Notes under the pieces: model-generated | What the model was told of the DNA's origin: nothing | Databases searched by the model: none | Seen by the model: only the letters and a program-made list of their open reading frames with translations | Translations under genes and position numbers: made by a program | Part shown: piece by piece, positions 9,490 to 20,900 of the stretch | How positions within the stretch are numbered: position 1 is the first letter of the stretch | Layout of the letters: each line of letters starts with the position of its first letter | Source: Tetranychus cinnabarinus | Lineage: Eukaryota; Arthropoda; Arachnida; Trombidiformes; Tetranychidae | DNA length: 64,000 bases | Reading direction: 5' to 3' | Assembly (NCBI GenBank): GCA_022266195.1 | Contig: WHVY01000008.1 | Coordinates: forward strand, 1,798,001 to 1,862,000

Positions 9490-12229
9490 TTAATTTTTGG
9501 ATCTAGTTGATGAAATGTAATTTACATATCTTTGATAAGGAGAAATGAAATTAGAAGATACTTTGTTAACAAGTTCAGGTCTTTTTATCGTGGTTGCACT
9601 CTGGAAAAAGTCTAAAAGAGGAGAAGATATATTTTCGGTAGATTTTGACGAGAGTTTAGCAGATATCTCAGAGTAATCAATATCATCACCTAAAAACAAA
9701 ACAAAAAAATAAATTAGAATGACTTCAAAATTGAAAAATAAATCGAATACCTTTTCCATCTTTGAGTAGAGTATTTAAGCTTTGAGAGTCACTCGTGTAA
9801 ATAAGATCATGTCGAGGATGAATTAAACTATCATAATCAAGACATCGAGTTGAAATTATTCGTTGGAACGGAACTGGGGTTGAAAAAACTTTATTCTGTA
9901 ATAGAAAAGTGAGAGGAAATTAGTCTTATAGTCTACACGCACAAAAAAGTAACTACATACCTCAATAGGAATATCTCTAGCTTTCAAGATGATGTGGTGC
10001 AATTCGTTTAATTGTTGTTTGACAATCGGAGGAATGGGATTACAGCAAGCCAAAATTCCTTGTTGCTCTCTAAAATTAAAAATTAACAATAAAAGTAAGT
10101 CAAAATTCGAATTTAATGATATTGCAAACAACAAGAATATTACCTAGGAAGTACGTCAGATATTTGAAGCATCATATGGTTAGGAAGAATATACCTGAAA
10201 AAATAAAATCATCATGTTAATAATTCGATTGACTTGGAAATCAACTAATAAATTATAATGAATCAAAACTTACCCTGTACTCTCGTCTTCTAATCTAGCA
10301 AGTTTGTCTCGCCACGCATATATTTCTTTGAGTGCATATAATTGTCTAGGATTTAGAGATGCCGTTGAACGTTTGAGTATCATATTGAATCCCTCAGGTT
10401 TGAATAGAGGTTTTTCATATTTCTGTGGAGACACAAAAATGAGTCAATTTAATATGTCGTGAACATGGTAAGAATCAAAAGATAGGACGAATTTATTTAC
10501 CTTAAGACAAACTTCTCGACTAGCATCGAAAACTTGTTTAATTAATTTCCCAGAAGGATCTTTATCCAACAATTCTTTTCTCATAGTGTCGTAAATATAT
10601 AACAAGTAATGAGTGTCTTCTCTCGCATAGTTTAACATGTCTTGTGGTATTGGGCGAATCCTCCAATCTGCTAGCTGATACACTTTATTAACATCTAAAT
10701 TGCAATAATGTTTCAATAAGTATGCTAAAGAGTTGTGGCTTAAATTTAAAGCTTTTGCAGCTTGTCCAGTATCAAACAGTCCAACAACATAAACTGAGAA
10801 GTCTCTTTGAAGCCACTGAATATCAGAATCAGCTCCATGGAAAACCTAAATGAAATAATATATAAGTTGAGAGTTTTTGAGATGATAATTATGTGACTTT
10901 TCAACTTACCTTGATGATTTTTGGATCAGTAAAAACTTCATTCAAGATACTAAGTTCATTTCTTAATTCTAAAGCATCTATTATATAATCATCTGTCCGA
11001 GTTGAAATTTGAATGAGGCAAGTGAATCCTTGGAAAGATCTGTAACTATGAGCCTGAAATCGGTGCAAAAAATTATTGAAAGAAATTCAACATTAAATGA
11101 AAATTTCACAAAATTAGATGGAATTTGAAATCAAGATTACCTCTAAATCAATTGCCAGCTCTTTAGCGTTTTTCAAAATTTGCATTAAATCTTTTAGCTT
11201 AACGGAATCATCAACGAAATGAAAGTTTTCCTCCTTTAATTCAACTGGAAGCTGTAATTATAAATGAGATTTTAGCCTACTGTTTAAAAAATTCTGGTCG
11301 CTCATGGATTCATCTCTGAACTTACAATAGGTTCACTAATTGGAATCAACATATCAGATGTTGGTTCCCATTTTTCCAATTCAGTCTCATAAGGGTGGCA
11401 AGCATGTTCCTCTCCTTCTTCGTCTTTTTCCATGTAAATTGCTAAAGGTCGAATAGAGTTGGGTTTTTCTTTCAAAGAAGGAACAAAAGGACAGCTTTTG
11501 TTGTCAATTTTATCCTTAAATTTCGCTTGTGGACGATGAATATTCTTGGCAGTTAATAAATTTACAACCATGTCTCGTTTTCTCTTAACACCTTGAGCTT
11601 GATTAGACATCCATTGAGTCCTCTGTTGGCTTATTGCTACAGCTGTATTCTTACTGACATTCAAAGTTGCGACAATTAGTTCTTGATCTTTTTTCTTCAA
11701 CCCTTCAGCTTCATCTAAACTATGATTCTGCAAAGAATTGGAAATAAAACATTACTCAAAAATAAAAGAAATAAAAGGGTTATTCTGAACTTACAATTCT
11801 GTCCATGATAACATCATTCAAGTCGCAAAGAGCATCAAATTTATCTTCGGGCGTAATGGATTTCCGTACATTTCTGTCATCTAAACGAGCTTTTTTAGCC
11901 AATGAACTTATTCTAAAAACAACATATAATGTATTATAATACTAATTCAAAGTTGGCATGAGATAAAACTTACAAAGTAATCATATTTTTTTCTTCAGCT
12001 TCCATGAGATTCTTAAAGGAAGAATACGTTGAATTAATATCAAAATCGTCGACATTGAAGGAGTTACTAGCGGCCACTGCTTCTCGGATGGAATTCATCA
12101 ATGACTGAAACAATAAAAATAAAGGTTGCACATGGTTTAAAATCAAGAAATTATTAAAGCAAATTAGTAAATACTTACGGAAGTCACTTCATCGAGACTA
12201 TTCACTTTTGCACTGTTTTGTTGAGCCAT
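9490..12229 (-). CDS. EXOSC10: Exosome component 10 / Rrp6 3'-5' exoribonuclease
   Basis: Twelve exons, all GT-AG and phase-consistent: 12229-12179, 12104-11974, 11912-11795, 11727-11326, 11251-11141, 11053-10910, 10845-10501, 10422-10274, 10194-10144, 10069-9961, 9895-9751, 9689-9490; 651 residues. Residues ~18-105 form the PMC2NT region that pairs with the C1D/Rrp47 cofactor. The DEDD-Y nuclease domain shows Exo I (AIDLE, D269/E271), Exo II (HGADSDIQWLQRD, D327) and Exo III (YAREDTHYLL, Y392/D396). An HRDC domain follows (~445-520, RQLYALKEIYAWRDKLAR). It trims rRNA, snoRNA and aberrant RNAs with the nuclear exosome. The C-terminal tail after HRDC is short: human EXOSC10 is about 885 residues. 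All catalytic residues are present. RpL36A follows upstream on the same strand. Confidence 0.95.
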
Positions 12230-12923
12230 TGTTGAAAAACGTAAACAAAGTCTTAATAAACCTCTATAAACAACAAAATGAACATTTAATAAGAAATCAG
12301 ATTAAATTAAAAAAGTAATTTTGAAAACGTGAAATTTGTGCAGCAAAATACCGATCATGTGGTAAAAGTGTGGTAACCTGGTAACACAAATCGTCGTAGA
12401 AATAAGCTCGAGCTATTTTCAAGGCAAATTATTTTTTGAATGCTGATCTTAAAAATCTGTGGTCTAACGATTTAATTAGTAATCGATGCCCAATTCAAGA
12501 AGCTATCCACTTCTAAACTCGTTCTTTCAAGAAAACTAATCTGTACCAATGATTGTCAACAATAAGATCACAATGCATCTAATGTCATATATTGAATCGA
12601 CTTGCAGCCGCTGACTGAACCTAACTTGAGTGTTATTTACAAAGTAGGTTGCTATTCATAGTAATTTTTTGAGATATTTAAATTATAAACGGAAACCTAG
12701 ACTCAATATTTAAATAAAACAATTTCAGTTGGATAATTTAGATTAAAGTGAATAGCAGTATTTTTTAAAGATAACTGTTGTCACAGCATAAACCGGTGTT
12801 CATTTACAAGGTAAAAAAAGTCCGAGAAAAGTAATACGCGATCAAGATGAATAAATAAAATTTTGAAGCATATAAACATTTATTAAGTTAAATGTTGAAG
12901 TGAGTTTAGTTCACAAGTTAAGC
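12230..12923. other. Intergenic: EXOSC10 promoter and RpL36A 3' UTR
   Basis: Holds the EXOSC10 promoter/5' UTR and, close to 12924, the RpL36A 3' UTR; a minus-strand AATAAA is read from 12879-12884. No gene seen. Confidence 0.5.
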
Positions 12924-13238
12924 CTAGAATTGGATCATTTGTCCCTTCCTTCTCTTCTCACCACCGATTTCGAAATGTTTACACCGCTTGATTGGAACTT
13001 GATTCCTATATTTGCAGTCAGTACATTCCATCCTAAGGACAATTTTCTTGGTTGTCTTAGCTTTCTTTCGGAAAATAGGCTTAGTTTGACCACCATATCC
13101 TCGTTGTTTCCTGTCGTATCTCCTCTTTCCTTGAGCGTGGATTGAATCTTTACCTTTTTTGTATTGGTTAACCTTATGCATGGTATGCTTCTTGCATTTA
13201 CCACAATAGGTTTTCTTCGTTTTTGGAACGTTAACCAT
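12924..13238 (-). CDS. RpL36A: Ribosomal protein eL42 (RpL36A/L44)
   Basis: Intronless CDS of 104 residues, the family's normal length. The start MVNVPKTKKTYCGKC is the canonical N-terminus; an upstream in-frame Met in the same open frame is ignored because its residues do not belong to the family. The zinc-binding cysteines C12/C15 and the later ECTDC and KRCKHF cysteines are present, with the invariant core YGGQTKPIFRKKAKTTKK and C-terminus GQMIQF. It is part of the 60S subunit near the E site. A possible 5' UTR intron acceptor lies just upstream of the ATG. A broken copy of its 3' half lies at 4786-5002. Confidence 0.97.
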   Translation of the reverse strand: MVNVPKTKKTYCGKCKKHTMHKVNQYKKGKDSIHAQGKRRYDRKQRGYGGQTKPIFRKKAKTTKKIVLRMECTDCKYRNQVPIKRCKHFEIGGEKRRKGQMIQF

Positions 13239-13759
13239 GATGATGATGGTCACTGATTTATAAATTTGACTAAAACAAAATAAATTGAATAGACAACTCA
13301 ATTAAACAAATACAATTTTATATAACAATCAAAGATAAATCCAGCTCAACGAGTCAAAACTTGTGACGGAAACGGAATCACAACTAGCGACAGTCTCACT
13401 TAGCTAAAAGTTTATAGCGCGCCATTTTTAAAATATTATATTAACAGTGAGCCTCAAGTTTGAATATTTTTTAAATAAATTGACTTAAAATTTATCAAAA
13501 ATATCTCTGAAATGTTGAAAAATTTAATTTTAGAGTAAGTAATAAAAATTCAATATTATTTCACTAAAGTCTTCGTATTTTGGGTGAATAATTGAAGATT
13601 GGTTAGTTTGCAGTTATCTTGAGTTCATTTCAAATGCAATATTCAATGGGATTTGGCATATAAAATTGAGTTTTTGATTAATGAAACAAGGTAAATTAGG
13701 AGTAGAATATAATTTTAATGAGCATAAATTTTATAAATTTAGCAGTAACAATTTTATTA
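13239..13759. other. Intergenic: RpL36A promoter and RTRAF 3' end
   Basis: Expected to hold the promoter of RpL36A (a pyrimidine-rich ribosomal protein start may lie near 13380-13430) and the 3' UTR of RTRAF. No gene recognised. Confidence 0.45.
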
Positions 13760-14743
13760 TTATCGACCAACTTGGCCTAAACTTGTATCCGTCTTAGGAT
13801 TGGCAGTGATAGCTTGGATTGAAACAATGACTTGATTGATTTTATTCTGTAAGTCTCTCAAGTCATTTATATACAAAATTCTTAGGACTTTAGCTGCTCG
13901 AGATAAATTTTGATCTTTAACATCAAACCCGAGAATACTATTCTCTAAGGTGAACGATTTTTCTCCGCTGGTTTCAAGTTCTTCTTTCTCAGACTGTAGA
14001 GCATCAGCTGTCAATCTTGTTTTTATGAGATGGTTTATTGCTTTCAAAGTTATCAAATGGTCAGGATGTTGAGGAACTTTCAATAGCTTAGCAAGCTCAC
14101 CAATCCCATGTTTGAATTCTTTGGCATTGAAGTCAAGATTGTCCAATGGATTAGCTTGAACCATTTGAGGGTTGCTTGCTTGATTTTTCACCAATTTGCC
14201 GGTGACATCCTTATATTTATCGACTAGATGACGATGTTGATGGAAGAGAAACAATGCATAGTTAGATATAATGCGTGTTATCACATATGTTTCTATTGAT
14301 TGAAATTACTCACAATTATCATTGTAGTCTAGTCTAACAGCTGTTGAAATTAGCCAATCCAAAACTAATTTTCGATCCTTGACATCGAATGGGCATTTTA
14401 ATGATTCAAGGTACTAGTCAAAATTGATATATTTAGTTCATTATTATGAAGGAGCAAAATCGTATTACTCAAATTATTCAACTTACTTTCTTGAAAGCAT
14501 TTTCCCAATCTGGAGAGCTAATCTTTCTGAGTCCTGATCTTTCTTCAATTGGATAATGTCTAATTTTTTGGTCTTCCAGCCAGGCAACTAGATTCCTGAA
14601 TGAATTTTCATCTTAATAAATATGAATAAATAGATAAGAGTGTTAGTTATTGGGATTAAGATAGGATCGAGTTTACACTAACCTTCAACATTGAAATTAT
14701 CGGCTTTACCAAATTCAATTGCTTTAAGCTTTCTAGAAAACAT
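13760..14743 (-). CDS. RTRAF: RTRAF (CLE/hCLE, C14orf166) RNA-binding factor
   Basis: Four exons: 14743-14683, 14611-14487, 14413-14314 and 14223-13760, phases 1, 0, 1; 249 residues against about 244 in human. The last acceptor (CTAG at 14225-14224) was chosen because it restores the family run LDYNDNFDKYKD. The C-terminus ANPKTDTSLGQVGR is the diagnostic RTRAF ending, preceded by the helical segment LRDLQNKINQVIVSIQAI. The family binds RNA, associates with RNA polymerase II and forms part of the tRNA-splicing ligase complex with DDX1 and FAM98. It is divergently paired with NDUFAF1, the starts being 213 bp apart. Confidence 0.93.
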
Positions 14744-14956
14744 GTTGCAAGTTAAAATTAACTGTTAATTCCCACGATTTAAGAATAAATTCAGTAAAAT
14801 CGGAAAATTATTCAAACAGAAACAGAACTGTGCATAAAATTAGCGATTCTGCATTTCAGAGCCATCTACTGAGAATGAAAATAGTTTACGATGTAAACAA
14901 AAATACGCAGTTTATGTGTATTTTAATGTAATTGTTGTTGTAATTATTTTGCTAAA
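14744..14956. promoter_or_regulatory. Shared bidirectional promoter, RTRAF/NDUFAF1
   Basis: Only 213 bp separate the two divergent start codons, so both core promoters and 5' UTRs must lie here unless a distant 5' exon exists. No TATA box is evident on either side, as expected for housekeeping genes. Inference from gene layout. Confidence 0.65.
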
Positions 14957-15960
14957 ATGTTCTCGATTCGTTTATTAAATAATTTGACTAGTCAAAGGCC
15001 AATTCAACTTGTTAGAGGCTTGCAAACTTCTTATGTTAACTGTGCATTGATCCAATCTCCCAGAGGTGCCCTTAAATACGAAGAGAAATATGGCGAATTT
15101 TACGAAGGAGACTTCAAAACGAGGTGGAAATTATTAAAAGAAGAATGGGCAGCAATGAAAAAATTTTATAGCAAATGGGACAACTGGGATCGATTTGTGT
15201 TCAAGCGTCTTTTTTCGCATCCAATGAAGAAAATTAAAACTATTATTCCTGGTGATGAATACATATTTGCTGATTTATCCAAACCTGAAAGTTTAAACGT
15301 TTGGAAACTTGGTTCAGATAGGATTTGGAACGAAGGATATTCTACTTGTCGTTTAGAGGCTAATAATGGCGGATATGCTACCTTTTCTGGCTACCTTGAT
15401 TCAACCAATTTACCAAAAGACGGAACTATATCGCGAGTCGGTTAGTTTACACTCAATTTCTCTCAGTTTATATGCGAAAATTGAACTCATTTACTTTGTA
15501 TTTTTTCTTAGGTTATGTAAACATGACGACTTATACTGCTCCAGAGTTTCTTGCTTGGGATAATAATTTTAATTTCGAAGACTGGTCTCATATAACATTG
15601 AAAATACGTGGAGATGGTAGACGCTGGTTGCTTATTTTAGGACAAAGAGGTTACTCAAATCAATGCTGGGATGATAAATATGTGACTTGGTTACCTACTC
15701 ATGGAGGTCCTTATTGGCAAGAAGTCAAAATACCTTTTTCAAAATTTTTTCTCGGAGCACTTGGACGAATACAAGAACCTCAATGTCGCATGGACAAATA
15801 TCCAATTACTTACATTGGTTTAACATTAATGGACGGTCGAACTGGGCCATTTAGGTTAGATGTAAAATCATTAGGTGTTGCCTATGATCCTAGAAATTAT
15901 GAAGAGTTTGCATATGAAGACTATTATGTTCCCGAACACCCTCATCACTATTTGGATTAA
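14957..15960 (+). CDS. NDUFAF1: Complex I assembly factor CIA30 / NDUFAF1
   Basis: Two exons, 14957-15440 and 15512-15960, joined in phase 1 across a 71-bp intron; 310 residues. The N-terminus (MFSIRLLNNL, QLVRGLQTS) is basic and lacks acidic residues, as expected for a mitochondrial targeting sequence. From about residue 110 the CIA30 beta-sandwich domain follows, with IWNEGYSTCRLE, GGYATFSGYL, KIRGDGRRWLLIL, PFSKFF and YIGLTLMDGRTGPFRLDV. The family assists membrane-arm assembly of NADH:ubiquinone oxidoreductase in the mitochondrial inner membrane as part of the MCIA complex. Length is close to the usual 300-330. Confidence 0.93.
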
Positions 15961-16725
15961 AAATAATCTATTATTGTAAATATTATTAAGATTGTTATTA
16001 TTTCTTTTCAAGTTTTCTAAAAATATCTAATTCCCTTTTGCTAGAAAATCTGTCTATTTAGAGTAAATAGATTCATCAAGAAAATGACAGAATCGATTGC
16101 TTTGATAATTGAGGTGTAAAATACAAAAAATTGTTAGCTTGATGTAACACATAGCATAATACGAATAATAAATTATTTTTTATTGATTTCGTCATTAGAA
16201 AGCTAATTAGTTATTGATTTTTCATTGAATCAAAGGTGGAATAAAATGTTCAAAATGAAGACATTAGCAATAAATGTCATCTACGAAAATTTTGTACACT
16301 TTCCATTAAAATCTTCATGATGCAGCTTTCGAGAGTTTTTCTTAAAATTGAATGTTTTCTGATTATCTTTCATGGTAAATCAACTGAATAATTTAAGCAA
16401 AGACCGCATATTAAATAGTTTCAACAGGTGAACAAGACATTGATCAAAAGTAAAGCTTTCACATGTGAATGTATGCAACATGACAACTAAAAAAAGCGCA
16501 AAGTTTGATTGTTTTCACACAATTGTCATTTTGTAATAGCCTTTTATTTCTGAACCAAAAGAGATATTTTTTATACAATAATTTACAATTCAACATTGAT
16601 TTAGTTGGACCCGAAGTGAATGAGAGAATCGATCACATTATAGATCACTCAAATGAATAAAACGTTTGATATGATATAATACAGAGGTGGTTTATTGATT
16701 TTATTACAAAATAATTTACATGTAA
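15961..16725. other. Intergenic, convergent NDUFAF1 and TMEM60-like
   Basis: Region between two convergent genes, expected to contain both 3' UTRs. No gene or repeat recognised. Confidence 0.5.
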
Positions 16726-17130
16726 CTAACTACAAGATTGATTTTTCCTTAAATAATTTACAAGGTAAGAAATTATGAGAATAAAAAGACCCCATAAAGG
16801 AAACATAACAACTGTCATAGGAATTCTTGAAAAATATTGCAATTTAAGGCAAAGAAGAACCTCTGATATGAATAAAAGGGTAATACCAAATAACAGACCA
16901 GACTTCTCTTCCAAAATAGATCTGTTGTACTCTTCATAAGGATATCTGAGAGCATGAGCCACTTTAATTGCTCCATGGAAGAAAAAAATGCAATTAAGAA
17001 CCCATAATGGCCAAAAGATAGCAAACCAGTTGGTCACTTTGTCCGATTTACTCTCCATTTTGATCAAGATGAAGCAACAGAAAAGAGATATAAGTAACAA
17101 GGTGGTAATTGATTTTTGGACGATACCCAT
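16726..17130 (-). CDS. Four-pass membrane protein, TMEM60-like
   Basis: Single-exon CDS of 134 residues. Four hydrophobic segments are visible at about 7-24, 34-53, 78-96 and 104-124, with almost nothing outside the membrane. The second segment, NWFAIFWPLWVLNCIFF followed by IKVAHALRYP, and the fourth, FPLWGLFIL, resemble the TMEM60/TMEM185 family (transmembrane Fragile-X-F), whose vertebrate TMEM60 is 133 residues. Function of the family is poorly known. The ATG at 17130 leaves a short N-terminus typical of TMEM60. Membrane topology is clear; the family name rests on short motifs recalled from TMEM60. Confidence 0.75.
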   Translation of the reverse strand: MGIVQKSITTLLLISLFCCFILIKMESKSDKVTNWFAIFWPLWVLNCIFFFHGAIKVAHALRYPYEEYNRSILEEKSGLLFGITLLFISEVLLCLKLQYFSRIPMTVVMFPLWGLFILIISYLVNYLRKNQSCS

Positions 17131-17921
17131 ATCTTTGATAATTCATTAAAAATAAAGACGACAACAATAAATAAATAAAAACACAGATGATGAGAAATGT
17201 GGGAGCGAAAGATGAAGATGGATCAATCAATCAATAAATCAATCAACGGTATAATCGAGTAAACACTTCTTTATAGAAACAGAATTAATCACATAGCAAA
17301 GAAAGAAGATAAAGACGAGTAGAGGATTCATGAAGGCATAATTCAAGTGATAATTTACACCAAATTGAATCAAAATAAAAGCCTATAGATTATGGTTGGG
17401 ATTAACAAAAGATCGATTGAATGTAATACGATAATTCGAAGACACGGCTAATTATTTGTCAAGTTAATCGCACCAGAATTAACACTCATTGTTGTCTTTT
17501 TCATGAAAACATTTCACATGTTCATGTGCCTCCATCTACAAGGTCAACTTGAAACAACTTGAAAAGGCTTTGCTTTGCTGTGGTTGCGCTGCAGTTGAAT
17601 GTTGCTAAAATGCTAAGATTGAAGAGTAAACATTGAAAAAATGAGTAACAATGCGCATCAAAGGATGCTGCTTCTTCTAGTGGGTCCTACTGAGTTAGCA
17701 TGAGTAGAATAAGAACTTTCATCAGAAGATTATTCAGTCTCTGATTTTTTTCTTTACTGTGATCTGAGTTTAAGCTCAGTGAGCTTTCCTTCTTCAAGAG
17801 CTATGTTTTTAGATTCTTGATGACTTTGGAGCCATCACCACATTCCCTTAACCTCATCCTTTTCATCTCCGTCATCACCATTGATCATCATCACAATTGT
17901 TATTATCTGTGTTAATGTATT
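17131..17921. other. Divergent intergenic region, TMEM60-like / PLC beta
   Basis: Holds both promoters and 5' UTRs. The PLC beta gene may have further non-coding 5' exons. No TATA box or coding sequence was recognised. Confidence 0.45.
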
Positions 17922-20900
17922 ATGGCCTCAGGTAAGGCTGGTGTCCATGTTATTCAATTAAAACCTATTTTGGTTTCGGAGCGACTTCAACAAGGATGCA
18001 AATTCGTCAAATGGGATGATGTGAGTTACTCTTATTTTTCATTTCAATTTCGTTGAGTGTCTTGTGTGTTTAACGATAGTTATTCAATATGTCCATCGTC
18101 AACTTTCATATTGCTTAATTGCTTTCAAGAAAATTGCAACATGAAATAATATTAGAAAGCAATTTTGCTGCATTTATCAAGGACACACTGTATTACTTTT
18201 CCCTTTTATTATTCCTTCTTCCTCGTAGGACTCAACTATAGGAACCCATGTAACTCTTTACATTGATTCAAAAGGATTTTTTCTCTATTGGAAAGATGTT
18301 TCCAATGAAATTGAATACCTTGAAATTTCATCCATTCGTGATACTCGGACTGGTCGTTATGCTCGAGTCCCTAGAGAAGGTCGTCTTCGTGATTCTTGTA
18401 ACATTGGCCTTTCCGAGATACCGTTAGATGAGAGGACGTTCACTGTTGTTTATGGACCCGATTTTGTAAATACCTCTTTCATAAATTTTGTTGCTCCAAA
18501 TCGAGAAGATGCTGTTGAATGGACCGACGCGGTTCTCAAAATGGCCTACAATCTGTTGGCCCTAAACTCATCTCCCTTTACCCTTTTAGCAAAAGCTCAT
18601 ACCAAGATTCGGTTAATGGTTGATCGAGAGGGTCGAATCCCGGTGAAAAATTTAATTAAACTGTTTGCTCAGCACAAAGATGACAAGAAGCGCGTTGAAA
18701 AGGCATTAGATTTCACTAACATTCCAACTGGCAAGTCAAGTTCCTTTGATCCGGATAAGTTTCCTCTTGAGACATTCTTACAATTTTATAAACATCTTGT
18801 TGTACGAAGTGAAGTTGACAAAATTTTTGACCGACTGTAAGTAGTACAAAAAATAACCTTAGAAATTTTTCTTAACCTTTTTTCTCTTATGTTATGTTAT
18901 TTATTTATCAGCTCAAGACTTTTTGATTTGTTTCTTTCTCCTTCTTCTTCTTCTCCTTTTCTCTCCATCTTCTACTTCATCATCATCATCATTCTCTCTG
19001 ATTTGACTTGTAATATGTTTCAAGTGTGTTGATTGTATTATAAGTCAAGAGCTGATTTATATTTTCTTTACTTTTTTACGCTTTTTCAACTTTTCTTTTA
19101 ATCTTTCCTTTTACCTTTTTTTCCACAAAATCAAATCAAATTTTCGTTCAATTTTGATTTTATTTCGTTTATGGCTGCGAAAAGTAAAAATCCTCACTCT
19201 TTCCATTTCTCTCTTCTTTCTGTCAAATAATAGTCTTTTGATTATTTTCATCAAATTATATCGTCAGATTAAAACCTAGCAAACAAAATTAACACATTTT
19301 AACGCATTATTCCAACGATAATTGCACATTTTTATCATTTTATTTTATGTTATTTTTTCTTCTTTTTTCTGCTCTTTATTCACCTTCCCTTGAAATAACT
19401 TTACAGTATTTCTGCCGGTGATGCAAATAAAAACGCAAACGATCATCCAAGGTTGATGACTGTTGATCAATTCGTCGATTTTTTAAATAAGGAGCAAAGA
19501 GATCCTCGATTGAATGAAATACTTTACCCATATGCTGATCGAGCCAAGGGAATAGAGTTAATATCTCAATATGAACCCAGTAAAGCCAATATTGAGAAAG
19601 GTAATCATTGAAATTTCACTTTTTACTTTCCTTTTACACACAAAAAAAACCTTTCATTTTTTTTCAAATAATAGCAAGAAATATCTTTGATAATAGTGAA
19701 TCATTTACTAGCTTTTCCACTTTTTCCACTCAAAGAATTGTTGATTTATTATACAGATGCATTGGTTTCTCACTTAACCTGTAAAAAACTGTTGATTGTG
19801 ATTGCTGTAAAGCAAAAAATACACACATATACAATTTATGTGGAAAGCATGACTGCCATACTGCAATATATATTTATATTTTATCCTCAATCTTTCATGT
19901 AGAACCTCATTGTGATTTAGTTTGTCGTGTTATAACCACATTATACCAAATTATAACATGTAATTGAACAGGTTAAAGTTATTTTCCCTCTTCTTTTACA
20001 GTTGTGTTTACCCATTTTGATGGTTAATTATTATTTCCATTGGTTGACATCTTATCAACCAATATTGTCGTCCAATTTTCATCTCCTCTCCACTGTTTAT
20101 GTTTTTGTTGTCATTTTTTGACGCTTTACCAAAGTATATATGCTATACATACAATTTATACTCGTCAATCTGATTGACAATCCCCTTTCCGTTTGATTCA
20201 GTCATCATCTATTATCATCTTTTCAAGTCTATTCAGCCTCTCTTTGTTACTCAATAATTTACTTTCATACACTTACAAGGTTTACTTGTTAATCTATTTC
20301 TTTGCTTTTAACATCATCATCATCATCATCACCACCACGATCATCATCTTAATATTCCTTTCATCCTGTTTTTATTCTCATTCATTTATTTTCCACTTTT
20401 CTTCTTCCTCTTTTATCCACATTCATACATATATATATATATATCAATTGGCTTCTAGACTGTATTTCAGCTGATGGTTTCCTTCGTTATTTGATGAGTG
20501 ATGACAATGCCATTGTTGCGCCAGAAAAGTTTGACCATAACCTGGATATGAATCAACCACTCAACCATTATTTCATTAATTCATCTCATAATACATATCT
20601 GACTGGTCATCAGTTGACTGGAAAATCTTCGGTTGAAATATATCGTCAATGTTTATTAGCAGGTTGCCGGTGTATTGAGTTAGACTGTTGGAATGGACGC
20701 AACTCCGATGAAGAGCCCATCATAACTCATGGTTATACCGTTGTTTCCGATGTTCCCTGTAAAGATGTACTTGAAGCCATTGCCGAGACAGCATTTAAAA
20801 CTTCTGTTTACCCTGTAATTCTTTCATTTGAAAACCACTGTTCGACCCGTCAACAAGCCAAAATAGCACAATATTGTCGTAAAATTTTTGGTGAAACGCT

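Noticed and set aside
20310..20350. ATC-rich runs here and in other introns as possible CRISPR or satellite
   Set aside because: Simple trinucleotide low complexity without spacers or long units; no CRISPR would be expected in animal DNA.
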